DNA of 51,637 bases, taken from assembly GCA_900155495.1 (NCBI GenBank), contig FTLJ01000369.1, positions 1 to 51,637 on the forward strand, written 5' to 3'. The notes under the pieces are model-generated. The model searched no databases and was not told the origin of the DNA. It saw only the letters and a program-made list of their open reading frames with translations. The stretch is from Porogramme epimiltina (taxonomy: Eukaryota > Basidiomycota > Agaricomycetes > Polyporales > Polyporaceae). Below, in pieces: positions 1-9,203 of the stretch. A program made the position numbers and the translations under genes. Every line of letters starts with the position of its first letter. The stretch's first letter is position 1.

Positions 1-869
1 CGCACCCGCACGGTGGGCCTCGAAAGAGAACCCTTTAGCTTGGCACGATAGCGCCCCAATTCTTCCCCCCTGCCAGCAGCATCCCCTTCGACCCCCTGGA
101 TGAGGAGGTGCGGCCCGGCACGCGCGTCGTCGACCTCCATGCCGGAAGGGTAGTCTACCACATGGACCACCCCCGGAAGAAGGACGACGACGCGTTGCGT
201 GCATGGATCGACACGGAACTCCGGCCCAGGATCGACGCCTGTCACGCAGACCCCGACACCCTCGTCCTTTTCACGGACGGCAGCGCGCACCCAGACGAGC
301 GCCGCTCAGCTGCAGGGTACGAGGCGTACCACCGGGGCGCACGCATCCACTCGCGCGCGGTGCAGACGGGTGCGGCACACAGCTACGACGCCGAACTCAT
401 GGCCCTGTCCATGGCCATAGGGTTTGTGCGGCTCAAGTCATACCGCGTCGCGCACATCTACACCGACAACGAGGCGTCCGCGCGCGCCATCCTCGACGTC
501 TCCATCCATGCGGGTCAGCCCTACGCACTCAACCATCAGGAAAAACCCCCTTAGCTTTGGCGAGCTTTTACACAGCTTTGAGGTGCTGTACAGCGCTCAG
601 AGCGCTCAAAGTTCCAAAGACGCCATAGGAAGGTTCCCATGGCCTTCAAACTTTAAAGTTGACCCAAAGTGCCCAAAGTGTTCTGGAGCACTTTGGCAGA
701 ACTTTGGTGTTCTTTCCACAGCTCTCAAAGCTCTCAAAGTGTGCCCTGTTATGGTAGGAATGTCGCCGGCAACATCAACCAAATATGGAAGCAAGGTTCA
801 AACTTCTGCATTAATACTATCTACTACAACAGTTCATGTAACTATGTAAATACACACTCCCCAAGGCTG

Positions 870-3141
870 TGTTCCTGTCATGCTTCCTCCCTATGCTTGC
901 GCTCCTCGTCCTTGCGTGCTCACTCTTCCTCTTGCTTCCCGTGCTTAGCCTCCTGGCGGCGGCGAACTTGGCCCATCGTGAAGGGGTTGACGCTGGGCTT
1001 GTTGAATCCAGAGACACCGAGTCCGACGGAGGCCTGGCGGGAGGGAGGGGGCATGCCGGTGGAGGACGAGCGGCGCCCGTGCGAGCTACCGCGAGTCATC
1101 GGGAAGTTAGGTCGTGTGGTCCCATTAGATTTGCTCGCAAACAAAAAGTATAAAGACGCAACGACGCACCGGAACTTGCCCTGCTTGGCAACAGGCGTTG
1201 ACATTCAATGCGGACGGCAAAGGGGCAGAGATGAAGTGATTCTTCGTAGACGAGAGCTCCAAGCGCCCAGGGTGACGCTTGCCCTCCGACTGTAAGAGCG
1301 CCGTGTCGGTGCGGAGGGGAGCCTTGTTGGAGACCTTGTCCTTCGCCTCCTTAGTGGCATCGTCAGTGTCGGTCATCTACTTGGGCTCCTCGACCTCGCC
1401 CTCCTCCAGCTCGGCCTTGGCGGCGGCGGCGGCGGCAGCAGCAGCAGCAGCGGCGGCGGCGGCGGTGACGACAACAGCAGCAGCAGCAGCAGCAGCAGCG
1501 GCCTCAGCCTCTGCCTTCGCCTTCGCCTCGGCCTCTTCCGCTGCCAGCTCCTCCGCCTTCTCCTCAACCACCTTCCGCACCCGGTCCTCTTCCTCCTCCT
1601 TGCGCTCACGCTCGGCCGCCTCCGCATCCTCCCTACGCTTGCCTTGCGCTCCTCCTCCTCCTTCTTGCGTGCCTCCTCCTCCCTCCGCTTCTTCTCCTCG
1701 GCCTCATGCTTAGCCTTTTCCTCCGCCTCGCCGCCTCCTCTGCTATCTGCCTCTTCTTTGCCTCCCCGGTCTCCATCCGCACCTGGACCGTCCGCCATGC
1801 TGGTGAGCTCAGAACGATAGGCAAACAGACGGCGGCGGAGTGCTTCTTGTACTGCTCGATATTGACCTCCTGGCCGGTCTCGGATTTGATCACGCCGCGC
1901 TTTGGCGTGAAGGTGGTCGCGTTCGAATTGAGGCGTGAGAGGCCGCCGCCAGGAGTAGTAGATGTCGCGGGGGTCGAGGGGGGCGACGAGGAAACACTGC
2001 TGAGGCTCGTGGTATGCATATGAGGAGACAGCATTGTATGTGGCGGGTGGGCGTTGGGAGGCATCGCGGGGATAAGTGTGGGGGTACGGGGTGTGTGCAG
2101 CGGCTGCTGTGGCACCCGCGGAGACATGGGTAGCGCGGATATCATACTCCCAGGCGTTCCGGGCGGCGGATGGTGTTGTGGCTGCATATGTTGCTGCATC
2201 CACGGCCGGTGAGCGTAATTAGGGTCCATTTGTGACGGCATCCCAGGTTGATACTGTGCCAATACAATGTCAGCACAATGCTATATGGAGATGAGGGACA
2301 CGGGGCGGGACGTAAAACCCAAAAGCAAGTCATAACCATAAGGACATTCCAGTCACAGCGGAAGAAGCGCGTGGCTTGATGAAGACAGGCGAACGAAAGT
2401 GTGCACAGATATGTATTCAACGGGGAGAAGGACACGGAGATAGCCATGGCAAAACAACGTCCCCGAAAAAGAGACAGGGTTAGGAATCTACGGTGGGGGG
2501 GGGGGGCAGCGGGAACGCTATGGCAGACGTGAGACTCACGTAGTAACGCCATGGCTGCGGCACAGGAACCTGAGCACCAGGCGCTCCGTGAGGGACTTCG
2601 GCGACGGTGGGTGTGGGTGCTGACCGGGCGGACCAGTTGGAAGGGGGCAGGGCGGGTTGAGGGCTAAGCGGGCGTCGTAGAGGAGGATGGGGCATCGGCA
2701 CTCTTGTCTTGAAAGAGGCTTTTAACGTCAAGCTTGGCGGGGGGCTTGATGGTGGAAGGAGTTGTGGATGTCGAGGCCGTGGAGGAAGAAGAACCAAAAG
2801 CGGGCATCTAGAGTGAATCGATGGTGCTGAAGGAGTAGAAGGGGAAGGAGCGTGAAATTAAGATGGCTCGTGAAAGCCGACTTACTTGCGAACAAACAAA
2901 AAATTGAAGGGGGTCGGATCCTGCGATTGAGGTGTTGGGAAAGACCGGAGGGTATCTGGTTGGATGACGGTGACGAGCAGCGAAGGGAGACGACAGCGAG
3001 GAGAGCAAAGACAGGCAGTGGACACGGCGAGGACGAAGATGGAGCATGGACGTGGCAGCGCCAGCCTGGGCCAGTTCCGGCGTCTACTTGCTCTCCTTCG
3101 GACAGGATTAGGCCAAAGGACCGCACGCCGTCCTGCCTCAC
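870..3141 (-). pseudogene. Captured and degraded 5' half of an eIF4G (translation initiation factor) gene
   Basis: eIF4G is the scaffold of the cap-binding complex. On the minus strand, landmarks of the region before the MIF4G domain occur in family order: DGVRSFG (near 3130), KPPAKLDVKSLFQ (near 2740), PVPQPWRYY (near 2560), RGVIKSETGQEVNIEQYKKH (near 1880), a charged Glu/Lys/Arg-rich stretch (1630-1790), a polyalanine tract ending in LEEGEV (1380-1580), APLPSAL (near 1220), AKQGKFRC resembling the eIF4E-binding core (near 1185), and VSGFNKPSVNPFTMG (near 1000). Frames shift repeatedly, a stop follows EVEEPK, and the sequence jumps from APLPSAL directly to NVN, so the usual ARII segment is missing. 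The MIF4G and MA3 domains are absent. Intron sequence seems to be kept, which argues for a DNA-level copy. The assignment rests on remembered motifs of basidiomycete eIF4G. Confidence 0.7.
1424..1503. repeat. GCN trinucleotide repeat (polyalanine tract of the captured eIF4G piece)
   Basis: A run of GCG/GCA triplets, read on the minus strand as interrupted polyalanine within the charged linker of the eIF4G fragment. This tract accounts for the alanine-rich reading frames seen on both strands here. Confidence 0.85.
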
Positions 3142-3344
3142 ACTCTCTTCCCCCCCGCCGTCCTCCCCGGCCTACTTCTTCTCATCGCCCTGGGGGCCAT
3201 TCCTTTCCTTTAATTCCACATTCGTCGCCGTTGTACGTGCTGTTGAGCCTCAAGGGAGCCGGCTTCCGCATAATTCGCCTCTGTTTCTCTCTATCCACGA
3301 GCTAAAGCTACCTCATCTGCCACCCACCCGTCTCGGTCGTCAAG

Positions 3345-4025
3345 ATGCTTGGGTACTCAAACACGGCCACTGTAGCCCTCCTCCACATTTTCCTGCTGTT
3401 TGCAGGCTCAGTTCATGGAGCCCCAGCCGCGGCCGTCGACAAGTGTACGGTGCACACGGGCTTGCACCGAGCCAGAGCCAGAGATAACTTGTCGTAGTCA
3501 ACGACCGTGCAGACCACGACCATCCTTCAGACGTGAGTATTTGCCACTTGGATTTCAGTACCTGCAACCTTCCCCCGTTGACCCTTGGCCCCGTTATCCT
3601 TCTCGTGCAGTTCTGCAGGTCCCATGCTTCAGCTCTGCACGATCACGCTTGACCCCATCACTGGGGCCAACAGCAACTCCCAGGTGCGCGAGACCAAGAT
3701 GTGCACGATCCAGATAGTGAACAACAACTCGTCGGGCTTCTCCACGACCGACTCGTCAAGCTCCTACTCGTCCATGGACTCGGCTTCCGCTACTTCGATC
3801 AGCTCCGCGGACAGCTCATCCTCCACGGACTCATCATCCTCGAGCTCTACGGACTCTGCGGCTGCCTCGAGCTCCACCGCCCCGCCCCCTCACGGATTCA
3901 TCGTCTGGTGCAAGAACGTGCACAAGAAGCTTAATGTCATGGTGCTTGAGTTTGTAGGCAAGAACGTCCTCATCGTTGATGGTATGTGCATTTGTCTATC
4001 CGTTGTGCCCTTGCCTCCTCACTGA
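3345..4025 (+). pseudogene. Captured 5' part of a secreted, Ser-rich protein gene
   Basis: An ATG at 3345 opens a classic signal peptide (MLGYSNTATVALLHIFLLFA then GSVHGAPAAA, about 27 residues). The first frame meets a stop at 3495-3497. A GTGAGT donor at 3532 and a pyrimidine-rich acceptor at about 3608 bracket a probable intron. The following exon frame reads MLQLCTITLDPITGANSNS, then NNNSSGFSTTD and a Ser/Asp tract, then FIVWCKNVHKKLNVMVLEF and KNVLIVD before a GTATGT donor at 3980. The gene is cut off there, close to the right inverted repeat of element 1. It lies divergently to the eIF4G piece about 200 bp away, so both could come from one captured genomic segment. No family was recognised. 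Confidence 0.5.
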
Positions 4026-4844
4026 ACCCACCTCTCTAGTATCGGTACTCCCATAGTTCACTTATATAATCACACATCGTGCTGTAGTAGATAGTTCCAA
4101 TATATGTGTTTGAATTTTCCCTCCATATTTGGGTGATGTTGTCGGCGGCATTCCTACCATAAAAGGGCATACAATTCAGGCACTATGGAGAAAGGACAGT
4201 GCACAACGCTACATCATCTCTGAGTGGGCTGTTGCAGCCTTATAAGTTTTGTTCCGAGGGTGGTTTTGAGGCACTTGGACGGCTTTGGGGCATTCTCGGG
4301 CACTCTGACAAACTTTGATACACTTTGAGCACTTCGGCAACTTTGGTGGTGGGTGGCTGTGTGCCAAAGGGGCGCCAAAGTCGCCAAAGGTAGGGGGGTT
4401 TTTCCTGATGACGCCTGCCGCATCCTCCGCGACTGGTTCGAGCAACACCCCGGAAACACGCTACACATCTCGTACTGTCCGTCACACGTCGGCGTCCGGG
4501 AGAACGAGTCCGTCGACCTGCTCGTCGGGCAGACGTCGAATTCCAGCGCGCGCGGCGTGCGCCTCCCCCACCCTATCCCAGAATCCCTTTCCTTTGCGAA
4601 GGCTCGCGCGGCCGCCGCGCTGCGCGAGGGGTGGGCGGAGGAGGTGCATGCGAGACCGGACGCGTACTTTGGACGCGACTACCCCCAACACTGGTCCCTG
4701 CGTGTCCTCTCGCACACTGGGAAGGCCAGCCCCCTCAAGCGCGTTGGACACAGCGCCACCCTGACCGCGCGCGCCATCCGGTGCCTGTCCGGCCACGCGC
4801 CGACGGGCGAGTACATCACCAAGATGGCTACCCTCTGAAAGGTG

Positions 4845-5110
4845 TCTGAAGCATCTTATGTCTGTAAATATTGTCTGAAGTCTGAAAAAAAATGTCTGGA
4901 TGTTTGACAATGTCTGATTAGTGTTTGAGATATTGTCTGTTGATATTACAGATGTCTGAAATAACCTTAAGGTCTGAAACTGTCTGTAAAGAATTCTGAC
5001 AATATAAATATTATCTGGATTATCCTTTATGTCTGGCAGGCATCTGGATCAGACATTAGTGTCTGGCTCCAGAATGCCCCAGGTTCTGGAGCTAGATATT
5101 TTAGAGGGTG
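4845..5110. repeat. Left subterminal GTCTGA repeat cluster of element 2
   Basis: Many copies of TGTCTGAA, GTCTGGA and close variants at irregular spacing in AT-rich DNA. The same words recur at the right end of the element (8100-8490), which supports a terminal function rather than chance. Confidence 0.75.
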
Positions 5111-6129
5111 TACAGACATTGAACATGGTCCTTCCAGCTACTAGGCTATATGATCAATAAGCCTCTTGCAAAAAATCTTCACACAACAAATAGAGCCTGA
5201 GTGCATCATGAAAACTTTATTTCATGTAGGCAATTGACCTCCCAGCTTGCACTCTCAAGTCGCTCTTTGCACCACAAAATTATGTGATTCATGTCTAATC
5301 TGACCTGTGCATGATTTATATTATTGCGGCCTGTCCATCCAATAGTACCTGTTATGCAATGAGTATTTAGGCAAGCTCAGCAGGATTAGGTCACACAACA
5401 GGGCCCATTTGGCAGGTGTAAATGTATAAGATATATTCAAGTAACTCTAGTAGATTATATAGGACAACATGGTGGTATTCATGCAAGCTGGTGATCAAAA
5501 AAAATGCTATAGGAAAATAGGTGTAGTCTGGTATGGACATGGAGTAGAACATGTCTACCATGTACAGCTGGCAAAATCATCAATATCATTGTCATTCACC
5601 ACATTCAGCCAGATTTCATCTATCCTCCTTGACATCAGTCCCTTCTCACCTACAACTGCATTCACCACTCTACAGCTGCTTCCCCTCTCCTCACCTGAGG
5701 ATGCCAAACAGCCGCACATAGGTGGGTTGGGGATGCTATCTCCCACCTCATACATGCTCAACACTGCAGCTCCCCCACACCACCAGCGTCAGTGTCGTAG
5801 CTGTGGTACGTGGTGTTAATGGCACCGCCTGCTGGGGCCCCGATATCTATCACACCCCTATCTGAGGACAACTTCGGGACACAGCGTCCGCAGATTCCGC
5901 TCTGGCGGGGGACGCTGGTGTCGCAGCTGTTCCAGTCGCCGAGCGCGCTGTCGATGTCACACACACGGCCGCTGCCGCTACTGGTGCCTACACATGGCCA
6001 TACACGATGCGGAAGTCTGAGTAGATTAGTGAGTACGACGACAGGGACGGGACGGTGCGGAAGAGGTGGCGGCCTGTCGAGGATAAGGGCGAATCTGGGG
6101 GCGAGAAGCAATCAGAGGTCGTGAGTGTC
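5111..6129. other. AT-rich interior of element 2 without recognisable gene
   Basis: The part up to about 5800 is AT-rich with no convincing coding frame. From 5818 to 6130 a short open frame contains RPQIPLWRGTLVSQLFQSPS, which looks like coding sequence, but no family was recognised. It may be a further captured exon. Confidence 0.4.
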
Positions 6130-6148
6130 GCCCTTCTCCCATCCAGTC

Positions 6149-6265
6149 GCCCCGCGTGCACGTGGTTCTGACGGACGCGTATGTCAATGCAGCTCACCTC
6201 AAGCCCGTCCTGCGTCCGCCCAAGCTTGTGCCCTCGGCCTGGCAGCTCTACTTCCCCAAGCTCGA
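6149..6265 (+). pseudogene. Captured exon piece, possibly from an HMG-box protein gene
   Basis: After a plausible intron end (TCTCCCATCCAG), the frame reads VHVVLTDAYVNAAHLKPVL, then RPPKLVPSAWQLYFPKLE. The PSAWQLYF block is like the start of a fungal HMG-box (where PSAWQ-YF is common). It stops abruptly against the FHA piece on the other strand at about 6266. The match is short, so the family is tentative. Confidence 0.3.
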
Positions 6266-6720
6266 GCCCCGAGCGATCCGTGAACCTGCCTGTCCGGAGC
6301 GGGGAGGTCGCCCTCTCGCACATTGAGGGGGGTGGGGTCGAAGCGGAGCGAGCGGCGCGAGTTGAGGCAGAGCACCAGCCGGTCGCGGTGTGCGGAGCGA
6401 GTGTGGACGGACGCCGCGGAGAGGGAGGCGGGCCCGGTGATGGTGCGTGCTACGTCGGCGGCAGGGGTCTGGAAGGAGCCACCAGCGGCGAGGGTGCCTG
6501 CGGAGTGTCGTCTACGGAATATCCGGAAGAACCCAGCGGTTGGGTTGGACTGGGAGGCGGAGGATTGGAGGTTGGAGGAGGGGGCGGCTGGGCGGCGGTG
6601 ATGGCCTGAGGCGACGTGGTTGGGTGCGGCTGCGTTGAGGAGATTGTCGGAGACTCGTGGCGAGTTGGAGAGGGGTGTGATTGGGAGGTGCCGCGGGGGT
6701 GGCCACGCAAGACGGAGCCG
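6266..6720 (-). pseudogene. Captured piece of an FHA-domain protein gene (Dma1/RING-FHA-like)
   Basis: On the minus strand a Ser/Pro-rich N-terminal stretch (including RRRHSAGTLAAGGSFQTP) leads into LNSRRSLRFDPTPLNVREGD, then after a frame change PLRTGRFTDRSG. These blocks correspond to the start of the FHA domain in fungal Dma1-type RING-FHA ubiquitin ligases (RSLRF ... EGD.PLRIGRFTDR). The sequence ends at this point, before the phosphothreonine-binding core and the RING finger. The frame change at about 6300 shows that the copy is not functional. The family call rests on motif memory only. Confidence 0.5.
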
Positions 6721-7203
6721 AGGATGGAGCAGGATGGAGTAGAGCAGCAAGAGCGAACGCGGCTGGGGCGGGCGTCTGCGGGCGCGACTGCTCTTTGGCG
6801 CCCATCCCATCACCGGCGCTTTCTTACCTTGCCTCCCTCTCCCGCCTCCCACCACCTCCCGCCTCCTCCCGCTGCGACTACCCTCTCCGCCCCTCTTGCC
6901 ATCCGCCTCCCCCATACCTGCCGACAAATGCCTCCGCTTCCGCCCCCGCGCAACCCTTCGACACGCCGAGCAGGAGGGCCGGGAGCACACAAAGGAAAGG
7001 AGTGATGGTGCGTACCTCCCCGAATATCACGCATTCTGGCACCTCAAGAGTGTTTCCCCCCTCTCCCTCCCTCTCTCCTACGACTCGAATGGACGCTGCG
7101 CGTGCAGCCCTTGCACACGCTCACGAGGTGCGTCGTTTCCTCCCGCTTCAACGTGCGGCGTGATGGGACGGGATGCACAGGCGTGCTGACGCGCTGTCCG
7201 CCA

Positions 7204-7870
7204 GGTCAACCGAGAGGGACCTCGACGACGAGTTCAGTCGTTTCGGGCGCGTTGAAAAGGTCGTCATTGTGTACGGCCAGACGGTGAGCAATCTCCCTAC
7301 TACGCCCAACCTGCATGTGCTCACCGCGCGTCATTAGTCCGACCGCTCTTGTGGACTCGATGTCATCACCCTGTCTGTCGAAGAGGCTGGGCGTTGCATC
7401 AAGGAGCTCAAAGGTGTGGTACGTAACATCGTTGCTCGTGTTCACTCGTTCTAATCAGCTGTGTAGGAATCACACCGTCATCGTATCCGACACGAGTTGG
7501 TGACCGATCGCCCTCATGCTCCCACGCCTCACGAGTACATGGGACACCGCCGCCGGCGGGGACGCGACATGTACTCTAGACACCACAGGTACCCTGGCCG
7601 CGACTACGAAGGCTATGGGACCGCGAACCGTGCAGCAGGCCCCGGTACGATAGGGATGGCCGGGACCGCGACTGTTATGGTCGGGACAACAGAGCTAGCA
7701 GGCACTGGCGTGATCGTCGGAGCCCTCCGAGGTCGCGCCTCTCGCCCAAGTACAGAATGTGCAGGAGCTACTCGTGGAGTCCTCCGCGGGGTAGCAGCCT
7801 GGCCTGCGCTCAGAAATACGATGCGCCCTCGAGCGCACTGCCTACTGACAGTAACAGTGACTCGCCGGTG
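7204..7870 (+). pseudogene. Captured piece of a Tra2-like SR splicing factor gene (RRM plus RS tail)
   Basis: After an acceptor at 7204 the frame reads STERDLDDEFSRFGRVEKVV then IVYGQ, the first half of an RRM. A 55-nt intron-like gap (GTGAGC at 7284) follows, then SDRSCGLDVITLSVEEAG and RCIKELKG. A second intron-like gap follows, then NHTVIVSDTSW. Further on, TDRPHAPTPHEYMG matches the linker that follows the RRM in Tra2 proteins (consensus RPHTPTPG-YMG), and an Arg/Asp/Tyr-rich tail comes next. Several residues of the RRM are substituted (for example SCGLD where SRGFGF is expected) and the tail frame is broken. This suggests decay after capture. Introns appear retained, so the copy was made from DNA. 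Confidence 0.65.
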
Positions 7871-8099
7871 AAGCAGCTGTGCGTTGACTGTCTACGTGCA
7901 CTCGCTGTTGTGGCTAGTTTGCTTTTGAGGATCCTTCTGCTTCTCACTAAAGACCTGACTGTGGATGCTCTATTTTGTTGTCTACACCTACTGAGGATGT
8001 TTCCTTCTTTGTTATGATTAGTCCTTGAGTGTACTACGAGATCTTTGATGTACTATGTAAACCTCCTTCATTAATATATTAGAACCCTCCCTGGACAAT

Positions 8100-8490
8100 T
8101 ATTGATTTGTCTGAATATATGAATATGTCTGAATATCAGGTTGTTACATGTCTGGACCTCAGGCACCTATGTCTGGCACCCTAAATTAATGTCTGGAGGA
8201 TATACCCTGGAGCTGAACTATGTCTGATCCAGAATATTATCCATCTGGACTAGACCCACTCTATCTGATGCAGAATTTGCTCTGTCTGAATCAGATGATA
8301 GCATGTCTGAATAGTGTCTGAACAAGTGTCTGGACCAGAATGCCCCAGGGTCTGGATGCAGACATCCCAATGCCTGGAGTAGTGTCTGACTCAGACACAG
8401 GTGTCTGCCTCCAGAATATGGGGCATACTGCTGCCAGACATTTTTATCTGGTGTCAGAAGTGTCAGAAGTAGCTGGTTCAGACAGTCCAG
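8100..8490. repeat. Right subterminal GTCTGA repeat cluster of element 2
   Basis: Dense GTCTGAA/TCTGGA words matching those of the left end, followed by the terminal CAGAGGGTTCCCC block that pairs with the left ACCCTCTG. Confidence 0.75.
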
Positions 8491-8918
8491 AGGGTTCCCC
8501 TATTTGGTGATGTACGCCGCCCGCATCCTGCAGAACGAGGATCACACCACATGCTGGTGCTTTTCGATCCTCCGACGCGAGGAGGCGGCGGCGGACGGGA
8601 GCCCGTACATCATCCTCCCGGGGCTGCGCGAGTGGGCGCACAACCGCAACCACATCCTTTTCGGGTGTGAATGGTACAAACGGCGTTTCCACGCGGCGCA
8701 CTGGGAGTCGCTCCTCCGCGAGCTCGACCCGTTCCCCCTAATCATCGACTTCCTCGAGGACAACCCGGGCGCGTTCACGTTTGGGGATCGTCCGCTCCCC
8801 GCGCGCGAGTTGTGGCGGCCACACATCCTCCCCGGGATGCACCCGGACATATGCTGCAAGGTGCATTTGTACCGGGGGGCTGTAGTGTGACGTGCTGCGA
8901 GTTCTTTGGGCCTATGCT

Positions 8919-8965
8919 ACCCCTGACCCCTGACCCCTGACCCCTAACCCCTGACCCCTGTCCCC
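8919..8965 (+). repeat. 7-bp tandem repeat (CCCCTGA)n in the retrotransposon 3' region
   Basis: Six to seven units of CCCCTGA with CCCCTAA and CCCCTGT variants lie just after the retrotransposon stop codon. It is too short and too irregular to be a telomere tract. Confidence 0.8.
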
Positions 8966-9181
8966 TGTCCCCCACCCCACGCGATTTCGCTTTTCCCCCC
9001 TGAATGTATCTCCCCCTCCCCTTCCCCGGGCATCCCCCCTTTCAGTCGGCGCCTCGAGCTCGAATCACCCAGACAACTTTTTATTAGGCTGCTACCTACA
9101 CAGTACGGCCCCACCCGCCCTGGCTACGCCGCGGGACCTCTTGTATGTACGGAATGAGGATACAACACACCTTTCTGAACC

Positions 9182-9203
9182 AAAAAAAAAAAAAAAAAAA
9201 AAA
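9182..9203 (+). other. Poly(A) tail marking the 3' end of the retrotransposon
   Basis: An uninterrupted run of 22 A lies between the retrotransposon 3' UTR and sequence homologous to the F-box family exon 2. It marks the insertion point of the retroelement in that gene. Confidence 0.85.

Larger units (their letters stand above)
537..4407. mobile_element. DNA transposon with long terminal inverted repeats carrying host gene fragments (element 1)
   Basis: The left end begins CAGGAAAAACCCCC and the right end, read in reverse complement, begins the same way, followed by TTTGGCGA in both. Inverted similarity continues inward: 743-829 matches the reverse complement of about 4083-4175, so each arm is roughly 300-330 bp. 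The arms contain many CTCAAAG / CTTTGG words that look like subterminal repeats. The flanks show a 2-bp AT duplication (535-536 and 4408-4409), although CAT/ATG symmetry leaves the exact edge open. No transposase was seen, so the element looks non-autonomous. The interior holds a degraded eIF4G piece on the minus strand and a secreted-protein gene piece on the plus strand. The superfamily cannot be assigned by eye. Confidence 0.8.
4815..8511. mobile_element. DNA transposon with short TIRs, GTCTGA subterminal repeats and captured gene pieces (element 2)
   Basis: The left end reads ATCACCAAGATGG then CTACCCTCTG. The right end in reverse complement reads ATCACCAAATAGG then GGAACCCTCTG. The flanks are GTAC on both sides (4811-4814 and 8512-8515), consistent with a 4-bp (or 3-bp TAC) target duplication. 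Omitting 4815-8515 fuses GAG TAC to GCC GCC CGC and keeps the retrotransposon frame open. Both ends (about 4845-5110 and 8100-8490) are packed with GTCTGAA/GTCTGGA words on one strand, a pattern typical of transposase-binding subterminal repeats. No transposase ORF was seen. The middle (5.8-7.9 kb) contains pieces of at least two, probably three, host-type genes. Confidence 0.8.
39..8890 (+). pseudogene. Non-LTR retrotransposon ORF 3' end: RNase H plus C-terminal Cys/His region, split by two transposons
   Basis: Three in-frame pieces (39-536, 4410-4814, 8516-8890) together encode an RNase H domain and a C-terminal region typical of fungal LINE-like elements. Piece 1 has the RNase H metal-binding motifs FTDGSAH, YDAELMAL and IYTDNEAS. 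Piece 2 has the last conserved block, YCPSHVGVRENESVD. Piece 3 has CWC followed by NRNHILFGCEW, like the zinc-knuckle region that ends many LINE polyproteins. Leaving out 537-4409 joins LNH to DACRIL, and leaving out 4815-8515 joins TGEY to AARILQ, both in frame. A TAG at 36-38 closes this frame upstream and the reverse transcriptase lies outside the window, so the copy was probably already decayed. The ORF ends with TGA at 8888-8890. Confidence 0.85.

Noticed and set aside
1279..1713. Long alanine/serine-rich frame on the plus strand
   Set aside because: It is the reverse side of the polyalanine and charged linker of the captured eIF4G piece and has no independent support.
8919..8965. Telomere-like CCCCTGA/CCCCTAA repeats
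   Set aside because: Only about seven imperfect 7-bp units lie inside the retrotransposon 3' region, so they are an internal tandem repeat rather than a telomere.
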